From positions 1 to 48,712 of the forward strand of contig NZ_VFUA01000042.1 in NCBI RefSeq assembly GCF_006440735.1: a stretch of 48,712 nt of DNA, given 5' to 3'. The notes under the pieces were generated by a model. It was not told where the DNA came from, did not search any database, and saw only the letters and a program-made list of their open reading frames with translations. Shown here piece by piece: positions 7,835 to 16,532 of this stretch; within the stretch, counting starts at the first letter, position 1; each line of letters opens with the position of its first letter. This DNA is from Mesorhizobium sp. B2-7-1 (GTDB lineage: Bacteria > Pseudomonadota > Alphaproteobacteria > Rhizobiales > Rhizobiaceae). The position numbers were made by a program, and so were the translations under genes.

Positions 7835-9271
7835 TCATTTGGTTGTGTTTCCGGCCAGCGCCGCGTTGAGGCGCAGCAGGCTGAGCGATGGCGATGCGGG
7901 CGGCAGACCGGCGGCGGCGACGTCGCCGATTAGTTTCTCCGCCGTCGCCGCCGTGGCGAGAAAACCTATGGCCTCGAGATACTGCTCGGCGCTTCGTTTC
8001 ATGACGTCGTTGTCACCCGAGACGGCGGAGCGCAGCGCCGAAAGCGTCTTGCCGTTTGCGAGGTCGCCCCATTGCAGCCAGCCTGCCTCCGCGCCTTCGA
8101 CCAAGCTGAGCGCGTGCAGATTCTGCGCGTCATTCAAGATCTGCCTGATCAGGAGACGCTTCCTGCCGCTGTCCAAACGCAACATGAGCTGGAGGACGAG
8201 AAGCGTCAGCTTGCCGCCTTCGGCGACGAGCATATCCGCCAAACAGGCCACCGCCGCATCGCTGCCGGACACCGAGACCATTAGAACGAGAAAACGATCG
8301 GCATTGTCATCGACGCCGAACTGCCATGCGCCGATGAAATCAGGCTCTGTCTTGCCGAAGCGCGCGACGAGATCGCCGAAGTAGCAGGAAGCGAACAAGT
8401 CGGCGCGACGGGCCTGTTGCGCGGGCGACTTGAGTTTTATCGGTGCGTAGGTGGTACGGCGGCGAAGGAAGCCGGATTTGCCTTCCTCGATGAGAGCGGC
8501 CAACTCACCTGTCGGATCCTCCGTGCCGCCATCTGTTGGGTAGCTACGCTCCCCCAGCCTGGCCAGCAGCCGGCCAGCCATTTCTCGCACCTTGCCTGAG
8601 CGATCGGAAGATAGGCTTTGCAGGAACGGCACGTCGTCGGCGCCCAGGCCGAAGCGCATGAGTTCGATGAGCGCAAGCCTGACCTCCGCAGACTCTCTTG
8701 CCCCCTTGGTCTCGATCAACGTGCGGGCCAAGGCAGGCACAGCGCGCCGCAAATCGACCAAAGCAATGCGGCGCGCTGCGGGGTAGAAATCATCCCAGGT
8801 TTCCGCCGTCAGATGTTCGCGTCGGGAGTGCTTTTCGCCATCCGCGCCCGCCTGCCAGTCGACCCAGGGAGCATAGACCTCCGGGGCAGCCTGGTCGGAT
8901 GCGGCGGGCATCCAGTCCATCGGATGGGTGACGAAGCCGCGGCTGGCGACGAGCGTGGCCACCCGGGTCTTGAGCCTCGCATCGGCTGCATATTTCAGCG
9001 CGGCCCGCAGCGGCGGTCGCAACCGTTCAGGGAGCATCGGCAGGGCCAGCACCGGCAGCGGCGGGCGCCGCTTCAACGTTTTCGGCGCCGCGGGGCGAAG
9101 CGCGACATCGAGCGCCTGCGCTGCGATGGCCAACAGCCGCCGCTCCTGTTCGTCGGGACTGGAAGCCGCGGCGGCCTCCTTCCACTCGACGGGGGCAAGC
9201 TCGAAAGCGGCGCCGCCCGAAATCCAGCCGTCGCGCAACCTCGCGAGCCCTGGCTGATCGAGCTCGTTCAT
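7835..9271 (-). CDS. DUF5691 family protein
   Basis: The 478-residue cytoplasmic protein has no recognisable catalytic motif. The middle part (about residues 190-250) reads like HEAT-type helical repeats (EVRLALIELMRFG, DVPFLQSLSSDRSGKVREMAGRLLARLGE), which suggests an alpha-solenoid adaptor. Such proteins are found beside SWIM and MoxR genes in actinobacteria and proteobacteria (family knowledge), and their function is unknown. ATG 9271 is chosen because it overlaps the SWIM gene stop as ATGA, the signature of translational coupling. A longer open frame to 9574 lies inside the SWIM gene and is spurious. Confidence 0.82.
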   Translation of the reverse strand: MNELDQPGLARLRDGWISGGAAFELAPVEWKEAAAASSPDEQERRLLAIAAQALDVALRPAAPKTLKRRPPLPVLALPMLPERLRPPLRAALKYAADARLKTRVATLVASRGFVTHPMDWMPAASDQAAPEVYAPWVDWQAGADGEKHSRREHLTAETWDDFYPAARRIALVDLRRAVPALARTLIETKGARESAEVRLALIELMRFGLGADDVPFLQSLSSDRSGKVREMAGRLLARLGERSYPTDGGTEDPTGELAALIEEGKSGFLRRRTTYAPIKLKSPAQQARRADLFASCYFGDLVARFGKTEPDFIGAWQFGVDDNADRFLVLMVSVSGSDAAVACLADMLVAEGGKLTLLVLQLMLRLDSGRKRLLIRQILNDAQNLHALSLVEGAEAGWLQWGDLANGKTLSALRSAVSGDNDVMKRSAEQYLEAIGFLATAATAEKLIGDVAAAGLPPASPSLSLLRLNAALAGNTTK

Positions 9272-10668
9272 GACAGATCGAGCCTCCCCATATTGCTCTG
9301 CGACGCCAGAAGCTCGAGTCTGGCGCCGTTCCAGAGCGCAGCCGTCGCCGTGAGATCCAGGCCGAGCAAGGTCGGGTCGACGGAGCCGGCGACAGGCAGG
9401 GCAATGCCATGCGGATCGTTCACCGCCTGCCACCAGGTACCGTCCTTCTCGTCCTGCGCGATCGCGCCGGCCGGCAGAATGATCGGGCAATCCGAGAGCC
9501 ATGGCGCGCCATCCTGGAAGGCGGCGTAGGCGGCCAGCGGATCGCCAGCGGCATCCGGGGCGAAAGAAGGCCAACTGCCCGGCGCCACATCACCCAACCA
9601 TTCCGCGACCAGCGCCCGCAGCGGATGGCGCGACGGATAGAATACCAGCCTCGCCTTGAAGCGGTCGCCCGGCGCGAAGGCGCCGGACCGCCGGCCGGCT
9701 GAGGCCGGGAAGAAATCCAACAGGACGGCGAAACGCGGGGTCGGGCTTTTCAGATCGAGCAGCCATGTCGCGTGGCTAACGAGGCCGTCGCGGCGGGTCT
9801 CGATCTTCTCGCCCAAAACCTCCCAGTCGCTCTCGACCTGCACGGCGTCGGGATTGGCGAGGATCTGGTCGCGCGTTTCCGATGTCGAGACCAGGCGCTT
9901 CAGCTCGGCATCGTCGGGCGCGGTACGCCACGCCTTGGCGAGCAGCACCAGCTTGCCCAACTCACGGATCGCAGCGTCCGGCCGCTCCTCGCCGCGCAGC
10001 GCCATCAGCCGCGCCGGCAATTCATCGATGCGGCCGGCCAGCGCCGTTGCCTTGAGATCAACAAGTCGTGCCGCGATGCGGCGGCAGCGCTCGCTCGAGG
10101 CGTCGACAAAGCCGGCGAGGCCGAGCCGAAGCTGGTCGGCGATCCATTGGTCAAGCTCGTCGAGCGCGGCGGAAACCGCGCTGCGCGTATCCTCGGCCCG
10201 CTTACGCTGCGCCGCCTCGCGGCGCTCGGCGGCGGCGGCGTCCTCGACGGGCGCGCTTTCCGCAGGCCGCGACGCCTCGTCGATGCTTTTGCCTTCAGAG
10301 CTGGCTGCCACCGGCGTCGGAGATTGGCCGGGCTTGCGGCGCCGACCGAGCCAGTCGTTGACCCAGTCCGGCGTCTGATCGACACGGGCGAAGCTGTCGG
10401 CTGCCGTGGCGCCGATCCAGGCCAGCGCCAGAATATGCTTGCAGGGAAATTTTCGAGAGGGACAGGTGCATTTATAGCCGTGATCGGAGGTATCGAACGC
10501 GACGCGGTACGGGTTGGACCCCGAGCCCTGGCATTCGCCCCAGATCAACGGCAGCTGTTCATGCGCTTCGAGACGGGGCCAGTTCGAGCGCTTGGTCAGC
10601 TTGGCGGCAGCGCCGAGCGAGGCCTGGTCGGGCGCGAGCGCCTCGATGGTTTTCAAATCCAGCTGCAA
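9268..10668 (-). CDS. SWIM zinc-finger protein (YehQ-like)
   Basis: First gene of the module. With a TTG start at 10668 the product has 466 residues. The SWIM zinc site is clear: C67-x-C69-x6-C76-x-H78 in CTCPSRKFPCKH, preceded by WGECQGSGSNPYRV. The remainder is helical and charged, with a low-complexity Glu/Ala/Arg stretch near 120-180. SWIM domains bind nucleic acid or protein, so this may be the sensor or recognition subunit. The start is not certain. TTG 10668 has GGTGAGG a few bases upstream and gives a family-like MQLDLKTIEAL N-terminus. A longer frame to 10977 overlaps the upstream livF gene and is unlikely. Confidence 0.85.
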   Translation of the reverse strand: MQLDLKTIEALAPDQASLGAAAKLTKRSNWPRLEAHEQLPLIWGECQGSGSNPYRVAFDTSDHGYKCTCPSRKFPCKHILALAWIGATAADSFARVDQTPDWVNDWLGRRRKPGQSPTPVAASSEGKSIDEASRPAESAPVEDAAAAERREAAQRKRAEDTRSAVSAALDELDQWIADQLRLGLAGFVDASSERCRRIAARLVDLKATALAGRIDELPARLMALRGEERPDAAIRELGKLVLLAKAWRTAPDDAELKRLVSTSETRDQILANPDAVQVESDWEVLGEKIETRRDGLVSHATWLLDLKSPTPRFAVLLDFFPASAGRRSGAFAPGDRFKARLVFYPSRHPLRALVAEWLGDVAPGSWPSFAPDAAGDPLAAYAAFQDGAPWLSDCPIILPAGAIAQDEKDGTWWQAVNDPHGIALPVAGSVDPTLLGLDLTATAALWNGARLELLASQSNMGRLDLS

Positions 10669-10748
10669 GCCGCGCCTCACCCCCGAAGCATGATTCCGCA
10701 GCGATAGATAGCCGTTTGCGGCGCGCTGGTGTAGCTCCAGCCGCCGCA

Positions 10749-10800
10749 AAATCGAGACATTGTCTAACGTTCCGTTGCTCTCCTGACAGTACCGGTCAGG
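10749..10800 (-). promoter_or_regulatory. leader region of the SWIM/MoxR module with two palindromes
   Basis: The 127 bp between the livF stop and the SWIM start contain CCTGAC-N7-GTCAGG at 10782-10800, touching the livF stop, and the 11-bp palindrome AGACATTGTCT at 10755-10765. On the minus strand GGAAC (10773-10769) is followed after 18 bases by TT, the spacing of an EcfG-type promoter, although the bases just before TT do not match the usual -10. These may be operators, a stress promoter or a livF terminator. The assignment is tentative. Confidence 0.35.
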
Positions 10801-11509
10801 CCGGCACAGACGTCTCCGCACCGCCGAGATAAAGCCGGTGCAGTTCGTCCTGCGATTGCCGCAGCTTCGCGCAGTCGCCGTCATAGACGACGCGGCCGCG
10901 GCGCATGACATAGGCGCGGTTGCCGATCGACAGCGCAAGGGCGGCGAACTGCTCCACCAACACGACGGCCAGGCCATCGTTGGCGAGCTTACGCACCGCC
11001 GTCATAAGCCGCGTGACGATGACCGGGGCGAGACCGGCGGACATCTCGTCGATCAGCAGCACTTTGGGCCGGGTGAGAAGCGCTCGCGCGATGACCAGCA
11101 TCTGTTGCTCGCCGCCGGAAAGCAGGCTCGCCTTGACCGTGCGGCGCTGCACCAGTTCGGGAAACAGCGCATAGGCTTCCGCGATATCGGCGCCGGGATG
11201 CAGGCTGACGTGCAAATTCTCTTCCGTCGTCAGCTGGCGGAAGACGGTGCGGCCCTGCTCGACATGGGCAAGCCCTTCGCGTGAACGGGCGCCCGGACGC
11301 GCCTTCTGCAACTCGCGGCCGTCGATGGCGATGCTGCCGGCGGCAACCGGGATGATGCCCGACAGGCCTTCGAGCAGCGTCGTCTTGCCGGCGCCATTGG
11401 CGCCGAGCACGACGCTGATCGCGCCGCTCTTGGCCACGAGATCGACCGACGTGACGACGGGTAGCTCGGCGCGATCGATCGACAGGTTGGAAACGACGAG
11501 CCTGCTCAT
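10796..11509 (-). CDS. livF: branched-chain-amino-acid-type ABC transporter ATPase (LivF)
   Basis: The 237-residue ABC ATPase has Walker A GANGAGKT (36-43), signature LLSGGEQQ and Walker B VLLIDE followed by MSAGLAP, which is typical of LivF. It energises uptake through the LivH/LivM permeases encoded upstream in the operon. Its ATG overlaps the stop of the LivM-LivG fusion gene by 4 bp (ATGA). It is the last gene of the nine-gene operon. The transported substrate is not evident. HAAT-family transporters carry amino acids, amides, urea and aromatic acids. Confidence 0.9.
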   Translation of the reverse strand: MSRLVVSNLSIDRAELPVVTSVDLVAKSGAISVVLGANGAGKTTLLEGLSGIIPVAAGSIAIDGRELQKARPGARSREGLAHVEQGRTVFRQLTTEENLHVSLHPGADIAEAYALFPELVQRRTVKASLLSGGEQQMLVIARALLTRPKVLLIDEMSAGLAPVIVTRLMTAVRKLANDGLAVVLVEQFAALALSIGNRAYVMRRGRVVYDGDCAKLRQSQDELHRLYLGGAETSVPA

Positions 11510-13224
11510 GCCGCCACGCTCTCTTCCTCGATGCCGAGATAGGCCTTCTTCACCGCCCGCTCGCTGAGCACCTTGGCCGGCGGACCGGAGGCGATGACCT
11601 GGCCGAAGTCGAGCACGGTGACCTCCGAGCAGACCGCCCGCACCAGATCCATGTCGTGCTCGACCAAAAGCACCGCCGAGCCGAACAGTTTCGGGATCTC
11701 GGCGATGCGCTGGCCGAGCCGCAGCGTCTCCTCATGCGACTGGCCGGCCGCGGGCTCGTCAAGCAGCACGACGGCCGGGCGCGCGGCGACGACGCCGGCG
11801 ACGTCGAGCAGCCGCCTGGTGCCGGCATCGACCGAAGCAACCAGCGTGTCGGGATGCGGACAGTCCAGCCAGTCGAGGATTGCCCTGGTCTCGCTTGCCG
11901 ACAGGCCCTTGGCCGCCAAGGCCACATAGCCACCGACGGTGAGCTCCGGCGCGATGCGGTTGGTCTGCCAGGTGCGGCGCACGCCCTCGCGGGCGCGCAA
12001 ATGCGCCGGCACGCCTTCGAGCGGCTTGCCGCCCAGCCGCACACTGCCCTGATAGGAGGCCAGGAAGCCGGCGACCGCATCGATGAAGGTCGACTTGCCG
12101 GCGCCGTTCGGGCCGATCAGGCCGGCCACGGTGCCGGCGGCAACGCTCAGGCTGACATTGTTCAGCGCGACGACGCTGCCGTAGCGCACGGTCAGACCCT
12201 CAATGGTGAGCGCCGGACCGGCGGTGCGCTCGATTGCCGCCGGCAATTCAGAGCCAGACGTGGCAGCGGTCTTCGGCGTACGCGCCGGCAGCAGCTTGCG
12301 GAACTGGCGCTGGAAGGTTTCGCTCATCGTCTCGCCGGTCGACAGCGCCTGGGTGGCACCGATGGCGAACAGCACATTGCCGATGTCCTGCGGCCAGTCG
12401 AGCCGGCGCAGGATTTCCGGGAACATCACGACGAGCAAGCCGCCGATGATCGCGCCCCCGGCGAAATGCGCGCCGGTCATCACCGACACAGCATAGAGCG
12501 AAAGCGACTGCATCATGCTGAAATTCTCGGCGACCAGCGTGCCGAGATAGCCGGCGAGCAGACCGCCGGAAATGCCGGCGACGAAGGCGCTGAGCGCGAA
12601 GGCCGTGAGCTTGGCGGTGGCGATGCTGACGCCATGCGCCGCGGCGGCGCGCTCCGAATGGCGAACCGCCAACCAGGACGCGCCGAGCCGCGAGCGGCTG
12701 ATGAATTCGAGCGCCACAGCGATCGCCACATAGAACAGCAGCACGAAGACGAAATAGCCCTCGTCGCTGTCGAACAGTTCCGGCCGCGGCACCTGCAGGA
12801 AATCGGTCTGGCCGGGATAGGTCATGGTGGCAAGGATGGTGTCGAAGGCGGTGGCGAAGGAGAGCGTGACGATGGCGAGGTTGATGCCGCGCAATCGCAG
12901 CGCCGGCAGGCCGATGGCGACGCCGAACGGCACGGCGGCAAGGCCACCGACCAGGATCCACGCCGCCAGCCCGCCCGGCGCCTCGGCGAGGTTGAGATAG
13001 CCGACAGTCCAGGCGCCGACGCCGGCGAAGGACATCTGACAGAGCGCGATCATGCCGGTGCGGCCGGCGACGAGACCGAGGCTCTGCAAGGCGACACCGA
13101 TGATCAGCACCGAAGTTGCCAGGAACACCCAGTAGGAGGGCAGCAGGCCGGCATAGGCGACGCCGCCGGCGATAAGCGCCACGACGATGACGATCAAGGA
13201 GGCTCTCAAGCTAGCGCGCTTCAT
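11506..13224 (-). CDS. fused ABC transporter permease-ATPase (LivM-LivG fusion)
   Basis: The 572-residue protein joins a LivM-type permease (residues 1 to about 310, eight or more hydrophobic helices) to a LivG-type ATPase (about 335-572, Walker A GPNGAGKS at 371-378, Walker B VVLLDEPA near 486-492). The ABC signature is degenerate: VDAGTRRLLDVA stands where LPYGQQRRLEIA is usual. ATG 13224 is chosen since GGGAGG lies 8 bp before it. A longer frame to 13404 is inside livH. It overlaps the livH stop by 14 bp. Fusion of permease and ATPase in one chain is seen in a minority of Liv systems and fixes their stoichiometry. Confidence 0.88.
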   Translation of the reverse strand: MKRASLRASLIVIVVALIAGGVAYAGLLPSYWVFLATSVLIIGVALQSLGLVAGRTGMIALCQMSFAGVGAWTVGYLNLAEAPGGLAAWILVGGLAAVPFGVAIGLPALRLRGINLAIVTLSFATAFDTILATMTYPGQTDFLQVPRPELFDSDEGYFVFVLLFYVAIAVALEFISRSRLGASWLAVRHSERAAAAHGVSIATAKLTAFALSAFVAGISGGLLAGYLGTLVAENFSMMQSLSLYAVSVMTGAHFAGGAIIGGLLVVMFPEILRRLDWPQDIGNVLFAIGATQALSTGETMSETFQRQFRKLLPARTPKTAATSGSELPAAIERTAGPALTIEGLTVRYGSVVALNNVSLSVAAGTVAGLIGPNGAGKSTFIDAVAGFLASYQGSVRLGGKPLEGVPAHLRAREGVRRTWQTNRIAPELTVGGYVALAAKGLSASETRAILDWLDCPHPDTLVASVDAGTRRLLDVAGVVAARPAVVLLDEPAAGQSHEETLRLGQRIAEIPKLFGSAVLLVEHDMDLVRAVCSEVTVLDFGQVIASGPPAKVLSERAVKKAYLGIEEESVAA

Positions 13225-14080
13225 CCCAGCGGGCCTCCCGCTGCGACCAGAGAAGAACGGCGAGCACCACCAGGAAGGGAATGGCGCTGCGATACTGGCT
13301 GACGCTGTCGATGGAGCTCGCCAGCCCTTCGACGATGCCGAGCGCGATGCCGCCGGCGAGCGTCCACCAGAAGCTGCGGAAGACGCCGATGAGCGCCGCG
13401 GCAAGCGCTGGCACCACGAGCAGGCTGAGCGTCATGAAGTTCGGTGAGCGCTGCGGCGCGATGATCATCAATGCGAAAGTGGTGAAAGCGCCGGTCATGC
13501 CCCAGACCAGCAGCGACAGGAGCTGCACGCGCACGCCGAGCAGTTCCGCCGCCATCGGCCGGTCCGCCAGCGCGCGCAGATTGAGGCCGACCTTGGTGCG
13601 GTTGAGGAAGAGGTTGGAGAGGATTGTGAACAGCACCGCGAGCCCGATGGTGAGCACCGAGGCGATGGTCACTTCGACGCCGGCGAGACGAAAGGCGGAG
13701 CCGGGGAACAGATCCGGCATGTTGTGCGGATGCTGGCCGCCGGTGAGCCGCAGCCCGACGGCGATCAGGCCGACGAGCAACGCCACCGTCACGGCCGCCT
13801 TGGTTGAAGCGCTCGCTTCGCCGAACCACCGCGTCATGATGTAGCCGATTGCGACGCCGGTCGCCGTGCCTGCCGCGATGCCCGCCAACACCGAGGGCCA
13901 GATGGGGAAGCCGGCCTCGAACAGCGCGATCAGCACGAAGGTGCCGGCGGTGCCGATCGCGGCCCCGGTGAAATTCACCACGGCGACGAGCCGGTAGGTG
14001 AAGACGGCGCAGACGCCGAGCAGGGCATAGGTGCCCCCGGCCGTCAGTCCCGCCACGGCGGATGTGAGCAATGCGTTCAT
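13211..14080 (-). CDS. livH: branched-chain-amino-acid-type ABC transporter permease (LivH)
   Basis: The 289-residue integral membrane permease begins LLTSAVAGLTAGGTYALLG, the usual LivH opening, and has about eight hydrophobic segments. It would pair with the fused LivM-LivG. GGGA sits a few bases before the ATG. It lies 145 bp downstream of the binding-protein gene, a gap that holds an inverted repeat. Binding-protein genes of ABC operons often carry such a hairpin downstream, letting the binding protein be made in excess. Confidence 0.9.
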   Translation of the reverse strand: MNALLTSAVAGLTAGGTYALLGVCAVFTYRLVAVVNFTGAAIGTAGTFVLIALFEAGFPIWPSVLAGIAAGTATGVAIGYIMTRWFGEASASTKAAVTVALLVGLIAVGLRLTGGQHPHNMPDLFPGSAFRLAGVEVTIASVLTIGLAVLFTILSNLFLNRTKVGLNLRALADRPMAAELLGVRVQLLSLLVWGMTGAFTTFALMIIAPQRSPNFMTLSLLVVPALAAALIGVFRSFWWTLAGGIALGIVEGLASSIDSVSQYRSAIPFLVVLAVLLWSQREARWDEAR

Positions 14081-14162
14081 TTTTTCCCAATCTGGAAGCG
14101 GGCCGGCATCGGCCCCGAATATGTGCCGAGGCCGGCGCCGCCCCTCATCGCCGTGCCCGACA

Positions 14163-14186
14163 TTTCTCTCCGTCCACAGAGAGAAA
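14163..14186. repeat. inverted repeat between binding-protein and livH genes
   Basis: A perfect 8-bp inverted repeat, TTTCTCTC / GAGAGAAA, with an 8-nt loop. It lies in the 145-bp gap of the operon and could stabilise the upstream mRNA or attenuate downstream expression. It could equally be a remnant of a dispersed rhizobial repeat. Confidence 0.45.
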
Positions 14187-14225
14187 GAGGCTGGCCATAA
14201 GAGGCGGTGCCGACGCCCGGGAGGA

Positions 14226-15410
14226 TCACTTGGCCTGCGGCAGCACGACCCAGTCCGGCGTCTCGACCTTCCAGGCGCCGGCCTCGAGCTTCATCACCTT
14301 GGTGGCCTGCATCGGCGAATGCGTCTTGGCCTTGCCGAAGACGTAAGGCGAGCCGGCGAGCGGGTTGGTGAGCGGCTGCATGTCGTGCAGTGCCTTGGCG
14401 ACACTTTCGCGCGTCACCTCGCCGTCGATCGAGGCGACCACCTTGAGGAACAGTTGCGCAGCGAGGTAGCCGCCCTGCGAGAAGGCGGTGAGCGGCCGGT
14501 TTGCCTTCTGCATGTCGGCGATCCACTGCGCGTTGGCCGCCGAGCCCTTCTCAGTGTAGGGCTCCCACTCGGTGCCGACATAGATCGGCTGCTTGGTGTC
14601 GGCCAGCGCCTTGGCGACCTGCTCGGTGTAGCCGGGCGCCAGGAACAGCCAGTTGATGCCGGTGATCTTCTGCGCATCGACGGTCTTGATCAACTGCACC
14701 ACCTGCGGCTCGACCTGGTTGGTCAGCACCGCGTCGCAGCCGGCGTCGCGCGCCTTAATGACGTATGGCGTGAGATCGCCCTGGAAGGGCAGTGTCAGGT
14801 CGAGCAGGTGGATCTTCTGGCCGCTGATCTTTTCCCAGTTCTCGATCGCCTTCTTGTAGGCCTCCTGGGTGCCGCCGATGATGATGAAGAAGGCGCAGAG
14901 CTTCTTCGTCTTCAGCTCGTTGGTGGCGTAGTACGCCATCGCGGTCGACAGCGTATATGGGCCGACATTGACCGGCGCCACGTTGGGCGAGGAGAAGCAG
15001 GCGGCGTCGACGCCGAGGCCCTGCACCGAAAGGATCTTCTTGCGGCTGTAGGTGGCCGAGTTGACGGCGCAGTCGAGCAGGCTGGCCGAACCGACCAGAG
15101 CCACCGCCTCTTTGTTGTCGATCAGGTCGCGCGCGGCCTGGGCTGCCACCGCGGGGTCCGCCTTGTCGTCGGCGATCGTGTAGCCGATCTTGCAGCCATT
15201 GATGCCGCCTGCCGCGTTGACGGCATCGAAAGCGGCCTGCGTCGCCTTCGGCACTTCCGAGAAATCGGCCGGGCCAGTGACGGTCGACACGGCGCCGACC
15301 TTGATGGCACCATCCTTGCAGGTCGGGCCAGCGGCGGATGCGGTGCCGGCCATGGCGGCAAGGCCGATGCCGGCGAGTGCCGCTGCGAGCAGTCTCGATT
15401 TCCAATGCAT
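14226..15410 (-). CDS. periplasmic substrate-binding protein of a Liv/HAAT ABC transporter
   Basis: The 394-residue protein opens with a Sec signal peptide (KSRLLAAALAGIGLAAMAGTASA, cleavage near residue 26) and then the peripheral binding-protein fold (IKVGAVSTVTGPADFSEVP, then ALVGSAS). Four cysteines in the mature chain suggest disulfides. GGGAGA stands 8 bp before the ATG. It delivers substrate to the LivH/LivM-LivG/LivF system encoded downstream. The ligand cannot be deduced, although the co-encoded aminotransferase, amidohydrolase and SDRs point to an amino- or amide-containing compound. Confidence 0.9.
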   Translation of the reverse strand: MHWKSRLLAAALAGIGLAAMAGTASAAGPTCKDGAIKVGAVSTVTGPADFSEVPKATQAAFDAVNAAGGINGCKIGYTIADDKADPAVAAQAARDLIDNKEAVALVGSASLLDCAVNSATYSRKKILSVQGLGVDAACFSSPNVAPVNVGPYTLSTAMAYYATNELKTKKLCAFFIIIGGTQEAYKKAIENWEKISGQKIHLLDLTLPFQGDLTPYVIKARDAGCDAVLTNQVEPQVVQLIKTVDAQKITGINWLFLAPGYTEQVAKALADTKQPIYVGTEWEPYTEKGSAANAQWIADMQKANRPLTAFSQGGYLAAQLFLKVVASIDGEVTRESVAKALHDMQPLTNPLAGSPYVFGKAKTHSPMQATKVMKLEAGAWKVETPDWVVLPQAK

Positions 15411-15446
15411 GTTTCAGTCTCCCATTTTTGTCATGCGTTATTGGTT

Positions 15447-16532
15447 TCAGGCGGCGGCGAGCACGGGCGAAGCGAGGCTCGCGGCGTCGATCGCGGCGAA
15501 CTTCACCAGCGTGCGGGCAATGGTCTCGCGCTCGATGTCGCGGACGATGAACACCAGCCGGGTACGGCGGTCCGCCGACGGCCAGCGGTCGAGCCGCGCC
15601 GGTGGATGAAAGACATGCTGGACGCCGTGCAGCACAAGCGGCCGCCCGGGATCGTCCGTCGTGCGCACGAGGCCCTTGAAGCGCAGCAGGTCCTCGCCCT
15701 TCAGCGCCGCGACATAGTCGAGCCAGCGGGCGAAGGCGCCCCACTCGAGCGGCTTGTCGATGACGAAGCTGAAAGTCCGGATGCCGTGATGGGTGCCCTG
15801 ATGATGATCGTGACCATGATGGCAATCCGGTTCGCAGCCATGGTCGTGATGCGCGACGGCTTCGAGCCGCCCGGCGATGCGGGTCACATCCGCTGCGTCA
15901 GCAGGCAGGCTCGCCAGCAGATCGAGGTCGACTTCGCCGTTGCGGGCAATGGTTTGCTCGACGGCCGGCGCCAAATGCTCCAGTTGCTGCAGCATATCGC
16001 CGAGTGCCTCGTTCGAGACGAGATCGGTCTTTGTGATCAGCAGCCGGTCGGCGACGGCGACCTGCTTGGCTGCTTCCGGGTGACGGTGAAGCGTCGCCGC
16101 GCCATTCACCGCATCGACGGTGGTAACCACACTTCCGATGCGAAAGCGAGTCATGAGCTCAGCTTCGGCCATCAGCGTGTGCAGGATCGGCGCCGGATCG
16201 GCGAGGCCGGTCGTCTCGATGATCACCTGCGAAAGCGGTGGCGTTTCGCCGGCACGGCTCTTAGCGTCGAGCTCCTTCAGCGTGGCGACCAGATCGCCGC
16301 GCACGGTGCAGCAGATGCAACCATTGTCGAGCAGCGTGAACTGTTCTTCGCTGGCCTCGATCAGCAAATGATCGAGCCCGACGGCGCCGAACTCGTTGAC
16401 GATCACGGCGGCACCTGCCAGCGAGGGCTGGCGCAGCAAGCAGTTGAGCACGGTCGTCTTGCCGCTGCCGAGGAAGCCGGTGAGCACGGTCACCGGGATC
16501 TTTGCATCGCTCGAAGGATCAGGCGCGCTCAT
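15447..16532 (-). CDS. COG0523 (CobW/YjiA-type) G3E GTPase, probable metallochaperone
   Basis: The 361-residue GTPase has Walker A GFLGSGKT (19-26), the metal-binding GCICC (C72, C74, C75), switch region ETTGLADP, the NKxD equivalent ITKTD (166-170) and a His-rich linker (228-249, with extra C233 and C237). A CobW_C domain follows. COG0523 proteins deliver zinc, iron or cobalt to client enzymes. The start overlaps the amidohydrolase stop by 14 bp, so that metal-dependent enzyme is the obvious client. There are no cobalamin genes nearby, so a role in B12 synthesis is unlikely. GGGAGGGTGG precedes the ATG. Confidence 0.9.
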   Translation of the reverse strand: MSAPDPSSDAKIPVTVLTGFLGSGKTTVLNCLLRQPSLAGAAVIVNEFGAVGLDHLLIEASEEQFTLLDNGCICCTVRGDLVATLKELDAKSRAGETPPLSQVIIETTGLADPAPILHTLMAEAELMTRFRIGSVVTTVDAVNGAATLHRHPEAAKQVAVADRLLITKTDLVSNEALGDMLQQLEHLAPAVEQTIARNGEVDLDLLASLPADAADVTRIAGRLEAVAHHDHGCEPDCHHGHDHHQGTHHGIRTFSFVIDKPLEWGAFARWLDYVAALKGEDLLRFKGLVRTTDDPGRPLVLHGVQHVFHPPARLDRWPSADRRTRLVFIVRDIERETIARTLVKFAAIDAASLASPVLAAA

